64,000 nucleotides of DNA. Source: Diabrotica undecimpunctata. Taxonomy: Eukaryota > Arthropoda > Insecta > Coleoptera > Chrysomelidae. Below are positions 1 to 11,686 of the stretch, piece after piece; the stretch's first letter is position 1; every line of letters begins with the position of its first letter. The position numbers and the translations under genes were made by a program. The stretch spans positions 22,469,644 to 22,533,643 of the forward strand of contig NC_092806.1 of the NCBI RefSeq assembly GCF_040954645.1, written 5' to 3'. The notes under the pieces were generated by a model. That model ran no database searches, had not been told where the DNA came from, and was given only the letters and a program-made list of their open reading frames with translations.

Positions 1-309
1 GCGTTTTGTACGTATAGTTAGAAATTATTTAAACCAGGTTTTTCCCAATAGGTGGATTGGAAGACGTGGAACGATCGAATGGCCGGCTAGATCCCCGATT
101 TGACTCCTCTCGACTACTTCTTACGGGGTTATTTAAAATCTAAAGTATATTTTAATAGACCAAAGAGTATTGCTAATTTAAAAGTTAAGATTACGGAAGA
201 AATTAACAAAATAATTCCCGAGGTCGTACAAAATGTTGTGCGAGAATTCCAAAATCGCATCGGCTATTGTCAAGAAGTGAATGGTGGTTATTTTAAACAT
301 CCAATTTAA
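1..309 (+). pseudogene. mariner-like (DD41D type) transposase, C-terminal fragment with frameshift
   Basis: Reading from base 2 gives the end of a DDE transposase that enters from the left edge. A stretch with RWIGRRGTIEWPARSP is followed, after a one-base frameshift near position 95, by DLTPLDYFLRGYLKSKVY and a tail ending CQEVNGGYFKHPI before a TAA at 307. This is the third catalytic Asp region (PLD) and C-terminal tail of a mariner-like enzyme. It is homologous to the fuller copy at 10.0-11.1 kb. The first two catalytic residues lie outside the window. The frameshift makes it non-functional. Family placement is by eye and confident; the exact lineage is an inference. Confidence 0.8.
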
Positions 310-1057
310 TTTAAAATTACATTGAAAAATAAATTCTAAATATTATGTGACATTATTATCTTCATTGAACCTAAAGTTTTGTGATAGAGACATTACCAAA
401 TTTTACATCTTAAAAATCAATTTTCTCAGTTATGATTGCACCAAACTTAAACAACTTTATATTTCTGAACAGATGACTAAAATCCCTTTCTAATAAGGTG
501 TCACACGACCCCCTTTGTTATTTAAAATTTTAGAGGAGGTGCTTATAATTCAAAGGGGGTGCTGGAAGGGGATAATATTTTCATACTGAAAATTGTCAAT
601 TTAAGAATAAAAATCGACCTGTTTCAGGTTTTTTCAGATAGTACATAATAACGCCAAAAAGGAATTTATTCCAGACATATGGACCGCATGGTATATCTGT
701 TCCTCGGAAGGATACAACACTATGTCCATTTTCCTAACTTTTCAGGAGAGCAGTTTTAAACTTTTTTTCAACAACAAGTGTTATTGCCACATCGCTTTAT
801 TAAGATGTTGAAACGATATTTTAATAGAACATTCTATCTATTGTTCTTTTTACATCATGCACTTGTTAAAATTAAAAATATTTATTATTTTGTGTGTTTT
901 AACCCTTTTTATCCCTTTTAATGGACATGGTGTTATAGCCTCTAATAAAGTTATTGAACTGTAAGACTTAGTTTGGGATACTCAATAACAACTACAATAC
1001 GCTTTGACTTACAAAATTTATTTAGCCATACAATTCACCTATACAAATACAAAACAT
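310..1057. other. no gene seen; probable transposon ends
   Basis: AT-rich, no supportable coding region. It should hold the 3' end of the mariner-like fragment and the downstream end of the reverse-strand DUF7869-type element. Two imperfect inverted copies of a motif around ATGTCCATT (702-726 and 919-941) look like subterminal repeats, but I could not place either terminus. Confidence 0.4.
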
Positions 1058-1388
1058 CTATGTATTGAACCAAAATGGTATTTTCGGTGCAAACCACTCA
1101 GTTATCCTCAGGTAAGTCTTGTTCTGGATAGTCACTATTGGTATCACTTTAATAGTATGGTTTAAGTTTTTATAAAAATCGTCGCAAGATGTAGGAACGT
1201 ATGGCAGTAATGCCAATAGATCATTATACTTTAGTTGTGATATAGGTATTTGACTTTGTGATACCAGTGGCAAATTTTTTGGTAGTGTAAGGTGTCGCCT
1301 TTGAAACCTAACAAGGTTAATCTGGTTTTCATCATCAAAATTACTTTTCAAAAACAGAGTGCCCATGCTATTCTGTTTTACTTACAAC
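1058..1388 (-). pseudogene. DUF7869/Sola-like transposase, C-terminal part (split from 3925-5290)
   Basis: The reverse strand encodes a peptide with LPLVSQSQIPISQLKYNDLL and LLPYVPTSCDDFYKNL. It aligns by eye with the C-terminus of the related + strand element at 39.8-40.0 kb (IELSKAYSHPPGISNLKKQD...HYHRFYEDL). It is the downstream end of the transposase gene continued at 3925-5290; the RTE-type LINE at 1401-3912 separates the two halves. Together they show the order expected of one gene on the minus strand. Role is inferred: DNA transposase of an uncharacterised RNase H-fold family. Confidence 0.7.
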
Positions 1389-1402
1389 TGAAAACAGTTT
1401 CC

Positions 1403-2297
1403 AACTACGAGCCACCCGGATGAGGAAGTAGATCAATTTTATGAAGATATCAGAGCACCTATACAAACTTCAAAAACACATTACACATTGATAATTGGAG
1501 ATTTTAACGCCAAATTGGGATTCAAACAAGATGATGCGGAATCTGCTATGGGAAACTTTGGATTTGGTGAGAGAAATGAGAGAGGTAACAGGCTTCTTGA
1601 CTTCTTACATCAGGAAAATCTCTTTGTGATGAACTCATTCTTTGGAAAGAAACCCCAACGTAAGTGGACATGAAAGAGTCCGAACCAAAGAACAAAAAAT
1701 GAGATTGATTTCATAATATCAAATCGGAAAGATATTGTTCAGGATGTAACAGTATTGAATAAATTTTCAACAGGGAGCGACCATAGACTAATTAGAGCAA
1801 AAACCACTTTTAACACTAAAGTTGAAAGAACAAAAATGATCCTCAAAAAGAAAAGTGGAAAGTGGCTGTTCCCAGAAGATATAACACTTTACGAAGAAAA
1901 TATTAAGACTAGTTTGGATACACACGACTTAGAGAATATCAGCATCAATGAAATGAACAATAATATTACTCAAATATTGAAAGAAGCTGAAAAGAAATAC
2001 TGTCCTCGTCCTGAAAACAATAACAAAAAATTAAGCCACAACACAAAACATCTTCTAGAGGAAAAAAGAAAACTTAGGGAAAATCAGGATCATAACCAAA
2101 ATGAACTAAGAATTTTGAATAAGCAAATTAAAAAGGAAGTTACAAAAGATCTGAGACGATACAATACGATGGAAATAACTAGAGTAATAGAAGAAAACAA
2201 AAGCTTGAAAGTACTCAGACAGAGCATGTCCATTGGAAGAAAAAACGTCCACAAATTAAGAAATAAACAGGGGCAAATCATTGAGGATAGAGTTTAA
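1403..2297 (+). pseudogene. RTE-type LINE endonuclease and linker
   Basis: C-terminal half of an APE-type endonuclease: IIGDFNAKLG (the catalytic GDFN motif), then NEIDFII and SDHRLIRAK (the SDH motif), similar to the craniofacial development protein 2-like ORFs of RTE/BovB elements. A TGG-to-TGA type stop interrupts it at 1671-1673, directly after QRKWT, and a second stop at 2295 separates it from the RT. The linker (about residues 70-180 of the second part) is lysine-rich and probably helical. The endonuclease N-terminus is missing through 5' truncation. Confidence 0.85.
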
Positions 2298-2300
2298 ATT

Positions 2301-3905
2301 ATGAACACGATAGGGAGTTTTTATAGACAACTATACAAAGAAGAACAATGTAACCGGAGTGGATCATTACCAAAGATAATCAATCAGGGATCTGAAATTT
2401 TACCGGACGTAACACCCAATGAAGTTCGAAGGTCAGTGCAAGAAATGAAAAACAATAAGTCCCCCGGAGGCGATGAAATAGTGGCACATGCCTTGAAAGT
2501 GGCTGGAAAAAGATTATGGCAGGTCCTTGCCAAACTATTCACTAGATGTTTGCAGGAAGCAATAACACCAACCCAGTGGTATAACGCAGAAATTATCATA
2601 CTTCATAAAAAAGGGGATGCTACCGACCTCAGGAATTACAGGCCCATAAGTCTACTTTCACATATTTATAAACTATTTACAAAAATAATTACAAAACGAC
2701 TAGAAAATAAATTGGAATTTTATCAGCCCATAGAACAGGCGGGTTTTAGAAAAGGCTATGGAACAAACGATCACCTACTGGTAATAAAAAATCTTATAGA
2801 AAAATGCACTGAATATAATAAACCACTAGCTTTAATATTTGTCGACTATAAAAAGGCATTCGACACCGTAAATCAACAAAAAATGTTGGAAGCCTTGACA
2901 GAATGCCGAATTGACTATCGGTATATAAATATAATTAAACACATATACCAAAACGCAACAGCCAGTGTTAGAGTGAGTGATCGTCAAACCCAGAAATTCC
3001 CGATACAACGTGGAGTACGCCAGGGGGACACCATATCGCCGAAACTGTTCACTACGCTTTTGGAATATATATGTAAAAGTGCAAAACTGACCGACAAGGG
3101 CATAAACATAAATGGAGAAAAGCTTAGCCATCTAAGGTTTGCAGATGATCTTGTACTAATAGCTGATAGGATAGATGAGGCCAAAGAACTTTTAAATCAG
3201 CTCTACCTTTCCTCGCTAGCAGGGGGATTGAAAATAAATATATCTAAAACCCAGATGATGACAAATCTTGTAGTCAGCGAAGATATATGCGTAGGAAGAA
3301 GATCCATAGACCAGGTAATGGCCTATAAATACCTAGGTCATGAGATTCGCATAGGAAAAGATAACCAAACCATTGAGCTTCTCCGTCGTATAAGACTGAC
3401 TTGGGCAGCCTTCGGCAAGCTGAACCATATTTTCAAATCGTCTGATATACCAATCTGCCATAAAAGAAAAACGTTTAATCAGTGTGTTTTGCCAGTGTTA
3501 ACTTACGGTGCGGAAACGTTGACCATGACAAGGAGAACAGTTCAAAAGATCCATGTGTGTCAAAGGGCGATGGAGCGTGCTATGTTAGGCGTTTCACAAC
3601 GAGACAAGATCCCAAATCGTCAGCTACGACAAAGAACGGGAGTGGCTGATGCAGTAGAGAGAGTAGCAACACTGAAATGGAACTGGGTAGGTTAGGTGGC
3701 TCGAATGACAGATAATAGATGGACAAAACGGATACTGGAATGGAGACCAAGAGATGATGCCTACCGAAGCAGAGGTCGTCCACCAACACGTTGGACTGAC
3801 GATCTAAAACGTTGTCATAGGAATTGGATGCAAGAGGCACAAGACCGAAATAGATGGAAAATTATGAGGGAGATCTATGTCCAGCAGTGGATAAGCGAAG
3901 ATTGA
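2301..3905 (+). pseudogene. RTE-type LINE reverse transcriptase and C-terminal domain
   Basis: A 464-codon open stretch plus 69 codons after an in-frame TAG at 3693. Reverse transcriptase motifs appear in order: NNKSPGGDEI, LHKKGD, LRNYRPISLL, QAGFRKGYGT, FVDYKKAFDTV, RGVRQGDTISP, the catalytic LRFADDLVL (about 3129-3155) and YKYLGHEI. The C-terminal part has TYGAETLTMT and, after the stop, the GRPPTRWTDDL...QQW segment typical of the RTE tail. In life it reverse transcribes the element RNA at the nicked target. The internal stop falls where GHVARM would be expected. Confidence 0.9.
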
Positions 3906-3924
3906 ATGATGATGAAAACAGTTT

Positions 3925-5290
3925 GACAGAAGAGCTTGTTGTTTGTTGATATCTTTTTTTCAATTAATAAAAGGCGCATTTTGCTCTGTTTTAACATCAT
4001 ACAAAGACTTAAAATTTTTAAAATCTTCTAGTTCCATATTATGTACGATATATTTGCTTGAGATTTGTCTGACTAACTGCTGCCAGTCCCAGGCCGTTAA
4101 AATTGACATGTTAATTTTTTATCTCTTGCGCTCTATCAGCGCATGGACAGTGTCTGCCTCCATGTGGGTGTGACCCTTTAGTAGAAACTTCTGAGGGATT
4201 ATTTTTACTTGAAGATACTTATTGAGTATCCAAAAGAAACACATAATCATGCTAACATTTTTATTCTGGCCGTAACAATTGTCCGGCCACAGTATGATTT
4301 CTTCTATCTCACTGCCAGGAATGACAGTAATTGCGTAATGCAGATCCGATTTAATTTCCACCACGAGCACCTGTGGATTCATCCCACATAATGCAATGGA
4401 CTGACGAATCAGAAGAATCATTCAAGGTGTAATTCAATGTCCAAAGTTTTCTCTTGTAAAAGCTGATGCAATTTGTTACAAGAGGTGATGGCAAACATTT
4501 TTGCAGATCACCAGTTAATACCTTAAGGGTAGTGTTAGCTCTTTTGGTGTCCCGGCTTTTTAAATCATACCTTAATTTAGATTCATCCAAATGTGCATTG
4601 TGATCTGCTTCAATAGACTGTTTTTTATCTGGAGTCAAATAATTATTTTTCAGTTCTGCTTGAAAACAGTCACGTGTGTCACATATGTCTATTTCTGGTG
4701 GTTTGAAACTCAACTGAAATTTTTTGTTGAACACATCGTAGTAGAGCCATTTTTTAGCCCTTAACATAGGGTTGAAATCTTTGTTATTACAATCCTCTAT
4801 ATACAGTTCATACATTTTCTCTACGTTCAGGTGCGTACCCAAATACTTCATATCACTTTTTTCCCAAGTGTAATGACTGCAATACGATGGAAAAAAAGAA
4901 ATGTGTCTTACTGTACTTTCAATAGTGTCATCATGTGTTTTATTCACAGAAGTTTGCTTACCCCTTTGGTCGCTTTTTACAATTCCACCTGGTTTATTAT
5001 TTTTCAAAACATTAACTACCACGGTGTTTGATATAGAAAGTGTGTTTAAAAACATAAGTTTACATACTTTAGTTCGTGTGCCATTTACTGTAAAATAATA
5101 ATGTAGAGTATTTTGTTTTGACTTATTGGTCTCTTTTTCTTGAACGCACAGTACTATGCTTCTCTAAACATGAAAAAATGAATGGCCGTTTTATCCAGTA
5201 TGCATTAAAGATCTGTCACTTTGTAATAATTTTTCAAAACATTTTAGTCTGCAAGAACAAGGAGGTTTAATAATTCTAGCAGGGACAACT
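3925..5290 (-). pseudogene. DUF7869/Sola-like transposase, main part
   Basis: Reading down the minus strand: a cysteine-containing start (IIKPPCSCRLKCFEKL), VCKLMFLNTLSIS, FFPSYCSHYTWEKSDMKYL, then LWPDNCYGQNKN, GHTHMEADTVHALIE and MELEDFKNF. These match, in order, the + strand element at 38.1-40.1 kb. LWPDNCYGQNKN and GHTHMEAD are probably the second and third acidic positions of a DDD/DDE RNase H-type active site; that is inference from the fold families. At least two frameshifts and stops occur (near 4350-4420 and 5060-5200). The gene continues after the LINE at 1058-1388. I recall this family as DUF7869 but cannot verify the name here. Confidence 0.75.
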
Positions 5291-5299
5291 TTACCCTAT

Positions 5300-5994
5300 T
5301 TACACCGGTATGAACGACACGTTTTTTATCTATCTGAGTACAAAGAGATTTGTTGTTCACTTTCCTCTTACCTTGCAAAGGTAGGCACACCTGATTTTCT
5401 GCAATATTTTCATTGTCGCTGCTTAAATATAAGTCTTCTTCAACTACAAAGTGACAGTGCTCCTGAAGAAACTGACAATGAAGATACTGTAATGCAAGAC
5501 GAAGTAGATTTAAGAGTTTAATATAAAGATTAAAAACATTTCATATTCTCTTTGTGTACAGTAGCACATGACATGTTTATTATATTTATTAGCAATAGGT
5601 TGTTTCATAACTGTCTAAGTTGATTAGATGCTCGTGCAAAACTACTTGTTAAAATTACTTATGCAAAACTGTCTATGTTCAATTTTGAAATTTAAATAAA
5701 AAAACTATTATTGACACGTATTATTTTTATCTGACTCGTACCGATTCTATATTAATCTCTTCAAAATTAGAACAAAGCAAAATATTTATTTTCTATTTGG
5801 ATTAAGATGTATTTTTTACTTTACTCAAATTAATTGTTCATACACATAGCGGTGTTTGCAAGTGACTACTCATATCTAGGATAGAGGGTTTCGTAATTTA
5901 TTTTGCAAAATTAGTCTGCATTTCCGTTTCTTCTAATTAAACAAATAATAAAAATATTGTTATAAAATACTTTTTTAAAGTGATATTTTTATTA
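5300..5994. other. no gene seen; end of DUF7869-like element
   Basis: A short + strand peptide ends with an acidic tail at about 5521, but its start is not defined. Two similar motifs (AACTGTCTAAGTTGA and AACTGTCTATGTTCA, about 5611 and 5666) may be subterminal repeats. No clear TIR found. Confidence 0.35.
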
Positions 5995-6889
5995 GTAGTC
6001 CAGGAAATGAAGCATTTCACCTCGCAATTTTTTCGTCCTGCGTGGATTGACTTGAAATTTTAACAGAAGGTAGGTAATAGCCTAAGGATCAAAATCTATA
6101 CCGAACCAAAGTGCGCCAAAGCCTTGGGGGTGGTTGCCACCCCATCTCGGGGGTAAAATTTTTTTTTTACGTTTTAACCACAGGTTTCGATTAAAAAAGT
6201 GATTCTAAACAAAAAATGTTCTATACATTTTTTTTGTAAAACTAATATTTTTCAAGTTATTCGCGATTGAAAGCAACAACTTTTAGACAAAAAAATCGAT
6301 GTTTTTAATCGATTTTTCGCGAATAACTCGAAAATGGTGCATTTTATCAAAAAAATTGTGGAGAACAAATTTGTAGCTTTTAAAAAGACAAATAAAATTC
6401 ATTTTTTAAAATGTTTTTGCGATATAATAGAAACCGAAATACGGCCTATCAATGTTCAGCGGTTTTCTTCAAATACCAAATTTGAAAGATTTAAAGTCAA
6501 ATATCGGGAAAATAATTTATGGAAGCAAACTCATAGAACCTTTTTTAAAGAGCATAAATAGACCTATCATAAAAAAAGGACACTAGCTCAAAAATTGAGC
6601 TGTTTAAGCGATGTCCAAGAAGTTTGACCCATTTAAAATGCTTAGTTTTAGAAAAAGTACAGCTTAAAGCGAGAAACGATTTACAATTTCATATTTTTTA
6701 CCCTTCTTTTTTTAAATATCCCCGAAGTAACTGAACATATGAAAAAAATAAAAATTTACTAAATTGTATCTTTTTTAATGACTAAAATTTTCCTTTATTT
6801 AGATTTGTTGTACAATGAATATTTGGCGAGATATAGCCGTTTAAAGCATCGATTTACGATCAAGCACCATCTTTTTCGAGCCCTTTTCC

Positions 6890-7550
6890 CATGCTTTTAC
6901 TGGCTGTGATATTGTATCTGCTTTTTACAATAAAGGTAAAAAAAATATTTTTGATATTCTTCAAAAAAGACCGGACATGAGGAAACATGCCGAAATTTTT
7001 TACAGTAGTACTGCTAAGCTTGAAGATATTTTAGATGCTGGCAGATACTGTGCAATAATGTTGTACGGAACTGTTCAAGACACGCAGCTTACCAAGTTAA
7101 AAAAAAATAAAAGATTTGGAAGCTTTTCTCGAGCAGATGCGGTACGAACAGTTCATCAAAGCTACAACGAAAAACTGTGCGGTTAAGCTATCATCCCTTC
7201 TGCCCACTGTTGATGCCTTAGATGACCATTCAAAAAGATGCTATTACCAAATTCAACAGTGGCTTGGCAATGAAAATATCAGAGCAACAGATTGGGGATG
7301 GTATTCCAAAGATGGTTTGTTATTACCCGTACGCATGAACAAACAACCTGCACCCGATGAACTTTTGAAAATTATTTTTTGCCAATGCAAAAAAGGATGC
7401 GGCGTTTCATGTGGGTGCAGAAAAGTTGGTTTATACTGTAACTCTACTTGTTCTGGGTGCTCAGGTGAAGGGTACAATAATAGTCCACCAATAATTGAAG
7501 AAGATGAGGATGACATAGATCACGATGAAGATGTAATTGATGACGAATAA
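6890..7550 (+). pseudogene. cysteine-rich CXC (tesmin/TSO1-like) transposon-associated protein, 3' part
   Basis: The frame opens with HAFTGCDIVSAFYNKGKKN and runs to about 7110. A frameshift then moves to the frame ending at TAA 7548-7550, which has YYQIQQWLGNEN and DWGWYSKDGLLLP. It ends in a metal-binding cluster CQCKKGCGVSCGCRKVGLYC followed by CSGCSG, and a strongly acidic C-terminus. The spacing of cysteines resembles CXC/tesmin repeats. Proteins with this layout (a TGCD motif, then WLG...WGW, then a CXC cluster) are common multi-copy ORFs in insect genomes and look transposon-borne. I do not know their biochemical role. The N-terminal half is absent. Confidence 0.7.
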
Positions 7551-7831
7551 AATTAATATTATAATTGTTTTACCTATAAATGTAAATATTTTCAATATTT
7601 TATGTATTAATTACTTTTTTATGTATTAATTATTAGTATTCACTATTTATGTAAATGTATAAGAATATATGGTGCCTTTTTATGTTGATAAATTTTTTTG
7701 TATTTAATTCTACTTTTTTCAATTTATATCTATTAAATTAGTTTATAAAAACTGCAATGTTTTAAAGGGTGATTTTCAAAAGTTGAAAAGTTGCAAAATT
7801 TTGGCAAAAAATTGTTTTCACCTATACCACT

Positions 7832-8291
7832 CATAACAATTGATTTTTAAGGGTTGAAAATTTATGAAATTGTATTTTAAAGTATAAAAAAATCACTATT
7901 TAACTAATCCAAACCAAATTTCACTCATCTTAAGATTTGTAATGTTATTTTACAATTTTTAAAAATTAGGGGTAGTTTTCACCCCTAAGAACAATCAGGG
8001 TTCATCTGCATGACATAAACTATAAAGCAGAGGGTGAGTTAAGCTTAAATCCAAATTTTTATCCAAATCGATCCAAGGCGAAATCATTTTTTTAGAATTA
8101 GTAATTTTTTTACATTATTCTCTAACAAGGGTTGCTTTTTAAGGGTTAAAATATGATGAAACTCTATTCAAAAGTATAAAATAATCATTATTTAACTAAT
8201 TTAAACCAAATCTTACCCATATTCAGGTTTAATATGTTATTTTATAATTTTTGACAATTAGGGGTAGTTTTCACCCCTAAAACCCTTCAGC
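7832..8291. repeat. two direct repeat units of about 165 bp near the right TIR
   Basis: Units at about 7832-7999 and 8122-8291 share AAGGGTT, ACTAAT..AAACCAAAT and GGGGTAGTTTTCACCCCTAA in the same order, spaced about 290 bp. Each unit contains a GGGGT...ACCCC hairpin. They form the subterminal part of the 5995-8421 element. The left arm has an analogous GGGGTGG..CCACCCC hairpin near 6126. Confidence 0.7.
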
Positions 8292-8421
8292 GCACTTCGG
8301 TTCGATATAGATTTTGATCCTTGGGCTATCACCTACCTTCTGTTAAAATTTCAACTCAATCCATGCAGGACGAAAAAGTTGCGAGGTTTTAACTTTTTTC
8401 GAGCTTCATTTCCTGAACTAC

Positions 8422-8836
8422 AGGTCTAGTATGAAATATTAGTTAAAGTTATATCTTTATCATTAATATGAAGCCAGGTGTGAGTTTAAGATGTAAATTT
8501 TATGTGCGTGTACAAGGAAATTAAGATTTCTAATCATTTGACAGAAATTATTTTACATCCACTTATGTCTACATAAAACATGGTTCTTAAGTACAATCTC
8601 TTACATACTGTAGTGCCACTTACACTTTGTATCAATTTATTATAATATATAATTTATCATTTTTTTTAAATTTGGTACTAAATACTGTAACAAGTATTTT
8701 TTGAAGATATTCTACATATTGTTTGAGAAAGAAAAAACAAATATATATTGTAAATATTCATAGATATCGAGCATTATACGACTCCCCGCAATGTTAGTGG
8801 ATTATGTGAGTGTTCACATGAAGTATTTCACTTGAG
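8422..8836. other. no gene seen
   Basis: AT-rich spacer between the CXC transposon and LINE debris. No coding region, repeat or RNA gene recognised. Confidence 0.5.
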
Positions 8837-9690
8837 ATGTCAGATAACACCGTAGCAGATCGAAATAATTGGAATATATTCAACTCAAACGAAAGACCAC
8901 CTACCACTGAAGAGGTTGCCCAAGCTATTAAAAATCTTAAAAATAATAAAGCAATAGGAACTGATCAAATTTGTAGTGAGCTCTACAAGAATGGTGACGA
9001 CGCCCTGCTACTAGCACTGCGTAAACTTTTACTTCTTATCTGGCAAAATGAGACCATTCCCTGTGAATGGTCTCAGTGTGTGATATGCCCGTTACATAAA
9101 AAAGGCGATTAGCTCCAATGTGACAACTACAGAGGTATAACCATGTAATACTAGCAAATATTCTCTACGAAAGGCAACAAGTTTACACAGTTTACAGATT
9201 TACTCCAGAAAAATCAACAATTTACTAGATTATTTTAATAAGACAAATCCTCTAGAACCCATTAGAATTTAACCTTAAACCCCATCACCTATTCGTCGAC
9301 TTCAACGGCGCATACGACAGTGTCTAGAGAACAGTACTATACCAATCAATGCGTGTGTTTGGTATACCAGAAAAGTTTATCCGATTAACTAGAACGACAA
9401 TGTCTAACTTAAAAGCCAGCGTTAGAAAACAGGGAGAAAATTCTGGATCCTTTGAGATAAAGGATCGACTCAGACAAGGGGATGCTTTGGCTTGCCTGCA
9501 ATTTAACATTGCCTTGGAAAAGGCAGTTTGAGACACACGAATTAGAGACGGCCGTACTATTTACAATAGATTGATACAAATCTTAGCATACGCTGATGAC
9601 ATTGACATAATAGGGCGTAGCAAGCGAGATGCTGAGCAATAAAATTGGAAACGGTGGCGAAACAGGTCGGTTTAGTCATCAATGCTATAT
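8837..9690 (+). pseudogene. non-LTR retrotransposon reverse transcriptase, decayed
   Basis: Three collinear pieces of one reverse transcriptase. 8837-9112 has NNKAIGTDQICSELYKNG and ICPLHKKGD; the following bases read on as CDNYRGIT. 9349-9531 has VFGIPEKFIRLTRTTMSN and a mutated RQGDALAC. 9580-9650 gives ILAYADDIDIIGRSKRDAE, the catalytic YADD motif. The closest relative in the window is the minus-strand piece at 23.5 kb (YADDINIVGRT). Many stops and frameshifts. The sequence stops abruptly at the mariner-like element starting at 9691, inside the VGLVIN motif, so the mariner inserted into it. The LINE clade is not assigned. Confidence 0.8.
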
Positions 9691-11686
9691 ACAGGTTGAG
9701 CCCTAACTATTGGGATATAGACTAAGGACAGGTTATTTGGACCAAAATATGGCTATTGGGCCAAATATGCCTTAATAAAATGTTGCTGAGAAAAAGGATA
9801 CAGGGTGTTAAAGTTAATTTTTGTTTTTCGTTTTTTGCTAATAGTTTCCCTGTATATTTATAAATTGCTATCAAAATTGGCACAGAGGCATAATCTTAGA
9901 CAAGAAAGAGTATTTTATTTACAATTCCACTATCAAATACCAAACTAATAAACAAAGTTGCAACTAACGTAAGGTTTCAGTTTTGACGATAAATCAAAAC
10001 TAAACACACTTTAACTTAAAAGAACTCACAAAAACTCAAACTAAATGTTCTACATGGTCTCCTCCGATTTCTATGCCTTTTCTAATTCTTTTTATAAAGG
10101 ATTTTCGGATGTTAAAAAAAATATTATTCTGCCCCCTTATAAGATTAGCTGCATTTTGAATGTATCTCCAAAGTTTGTCTCGTGTATTAATATCATTGGC
10201 ATAAACTAAGGACTTCATATGTCTCCAAAAATAAAAATCTAGCGGGTTGTACTCAGGACTTCTTGGTGGCCATTGAAAATCACTGCCTCTGCCAATCCAT
10301 CGTTGAGGAAATACGTCATTAAGATGATTTCTAACAGCTAATGAAAAATGAGGTGGCGCTCCATCCTGCATAAACCACATTTTTCTTCTTACATCCAGTG
10401 ACAGATCACATTTTCCAAAAAGAATAAATTAGAATCTCCATTTAAATTCGGAGGAAGAACATAAGGCCCTAGTAGTTGGTCGCCTATAATGCCACACCAA
10501 ATATTCAATTTAAACTCATGCTGAAAATGTCTAGCTTTAATAGCATGCGGGTTTTCTTCTTCCCAATAATGACTATTTCGCCAATTAAAAACCCCTCGTC
10601 TGGTAAAAGTTGCTTCGTCGGTGAACATAATATTCTTAATAAAGTTTCTGTCATTGCGATGTTTATTCAGAATACGTTGGCAAAACTGTAACCGTCGTGG
10701 AAGATCTGTTGGAAGTAAATTTTGAACAGGAGTGAAGTGATAAGGATGGAGGTTCTCTTTTTTTAGAATTCTAACAATAGACGACTGACTTACTTCTGTT
10801 GCTGCTGATATATGTCGTGAACTTATTTCAGGATTTTCATCTACTCGAACCAAAAGTTCATCTTCTTGATTAGGTCTGATTTGTTTCGGTCGACCACCCC
10901 GATTTTTAGTGTGAAATGACCCAGTTTCACCTAAACTACGATATAATCTTGCAAAAGTTTTGTGATTTGGTTGCCTTCTGTTTGCGTATAACATTCCATA
11001 CCTTCTGGCTGCCGAGCGACCGCAAAAATTTTCTTGTGCATATACGCAAATCATATCTCGCATTTCTTCATTAGTAAAATGATTGTGACGAGACATTTCA
11101 ATCAAAAAAAGTAATGATTACTTTTAAAAAATGCAACATTACACTACACTGTCACATCAAAAATAATTTACTCTGAACAAATGATATTTACCAACAACAA
11201 TTATCTGACAGTCCAAAGCATACTTTTCATAAATGAAATAATATTTGAAATCCTTTTTTAAGACTCTAAGCAGTTCGACTGCGTTTTTATCGAAAGCGGT
11301 TGAAATTATCATGTTTAAACAAGCGTATCAATTTTACGTAAAAATGATGTTTACGTCATATTTTCTAATAAAAATTACTAAAAAGTTTCATCAGAAAATG
11401 TTTAGACTCAATTTGATCATTAGGAATGATCCACGTGGCGCCCTCTATGACAAAACGTAAAATTGTAAATAAAATACTATTTCTTATCTAAGATTATGCC
11501 TATGTGCCAATTTTGATAGCAATTTATAAATATACAGGGAAACTATTAGCAAAAAACGAAAAACAAAAATTAACCTTAACATCCTGTATCTTTTTTCTCA
11601 GCAACATTTTATTAAGGCATATTTGGCCCAATAGCCATATTTTGGTCCAAATAACCTGTCAGTCTATGTCCCAATAGTTATGACTC

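Larger units (their letters stand above)
1401..3912 (+). mobile_element. RTE-type LINE, 5'-truncated, flanked by 12-bp target duplication
   Basis: A non-LTR retrotransposon copy inserted into the minus-strand DUF7869-like gene. The duplication TGAAAACAGTTT stands at 1389-1400 and 3913-3924. The element begins inside the endonuclease domain, runs through reverse transcriptase and ends in a short ATGATG tail, as RTE/BovB-like elements do. Removing it rejoins two parts of the interrupted transposase. Stops at 1671-1673, 2295-2297 and 3693-3695 show it is dead, although the RT portion is long and otherwise intact, so the copy is fairly young. Confidence 0.9.
5995..8421 (+). mobile_element. TIR DNA transposon carrying a CXC-domain gene fragment
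   Basis: Long imperfect inverted termini of about 130 bp bound this 2.4-kb unit. The left end starts GTAGTCCAGGAAATGAAGC at 5995; the right end is the reverse complement of GTAGTTCAGGAAATGAAGC ending at 8421. Both arms go on through a conserved block containing GGTAGGTGATAG/GGTAGGTAATAG and AAAATCTATA. The interior holds one recognisable coding region, the CXC-protein pseudogene at 6890-7550. No transposase core is visible, so this copy is probably an internally deleted derivative. I could not find a convincing target-site duplication. Confidence 0.8.

Noticed and set aside
6334..6561. 75-codon + strand frame within the CXC transposon
   Set aside because: Lies in the AT-rich subterminal arm with no motif; probably non-coding.
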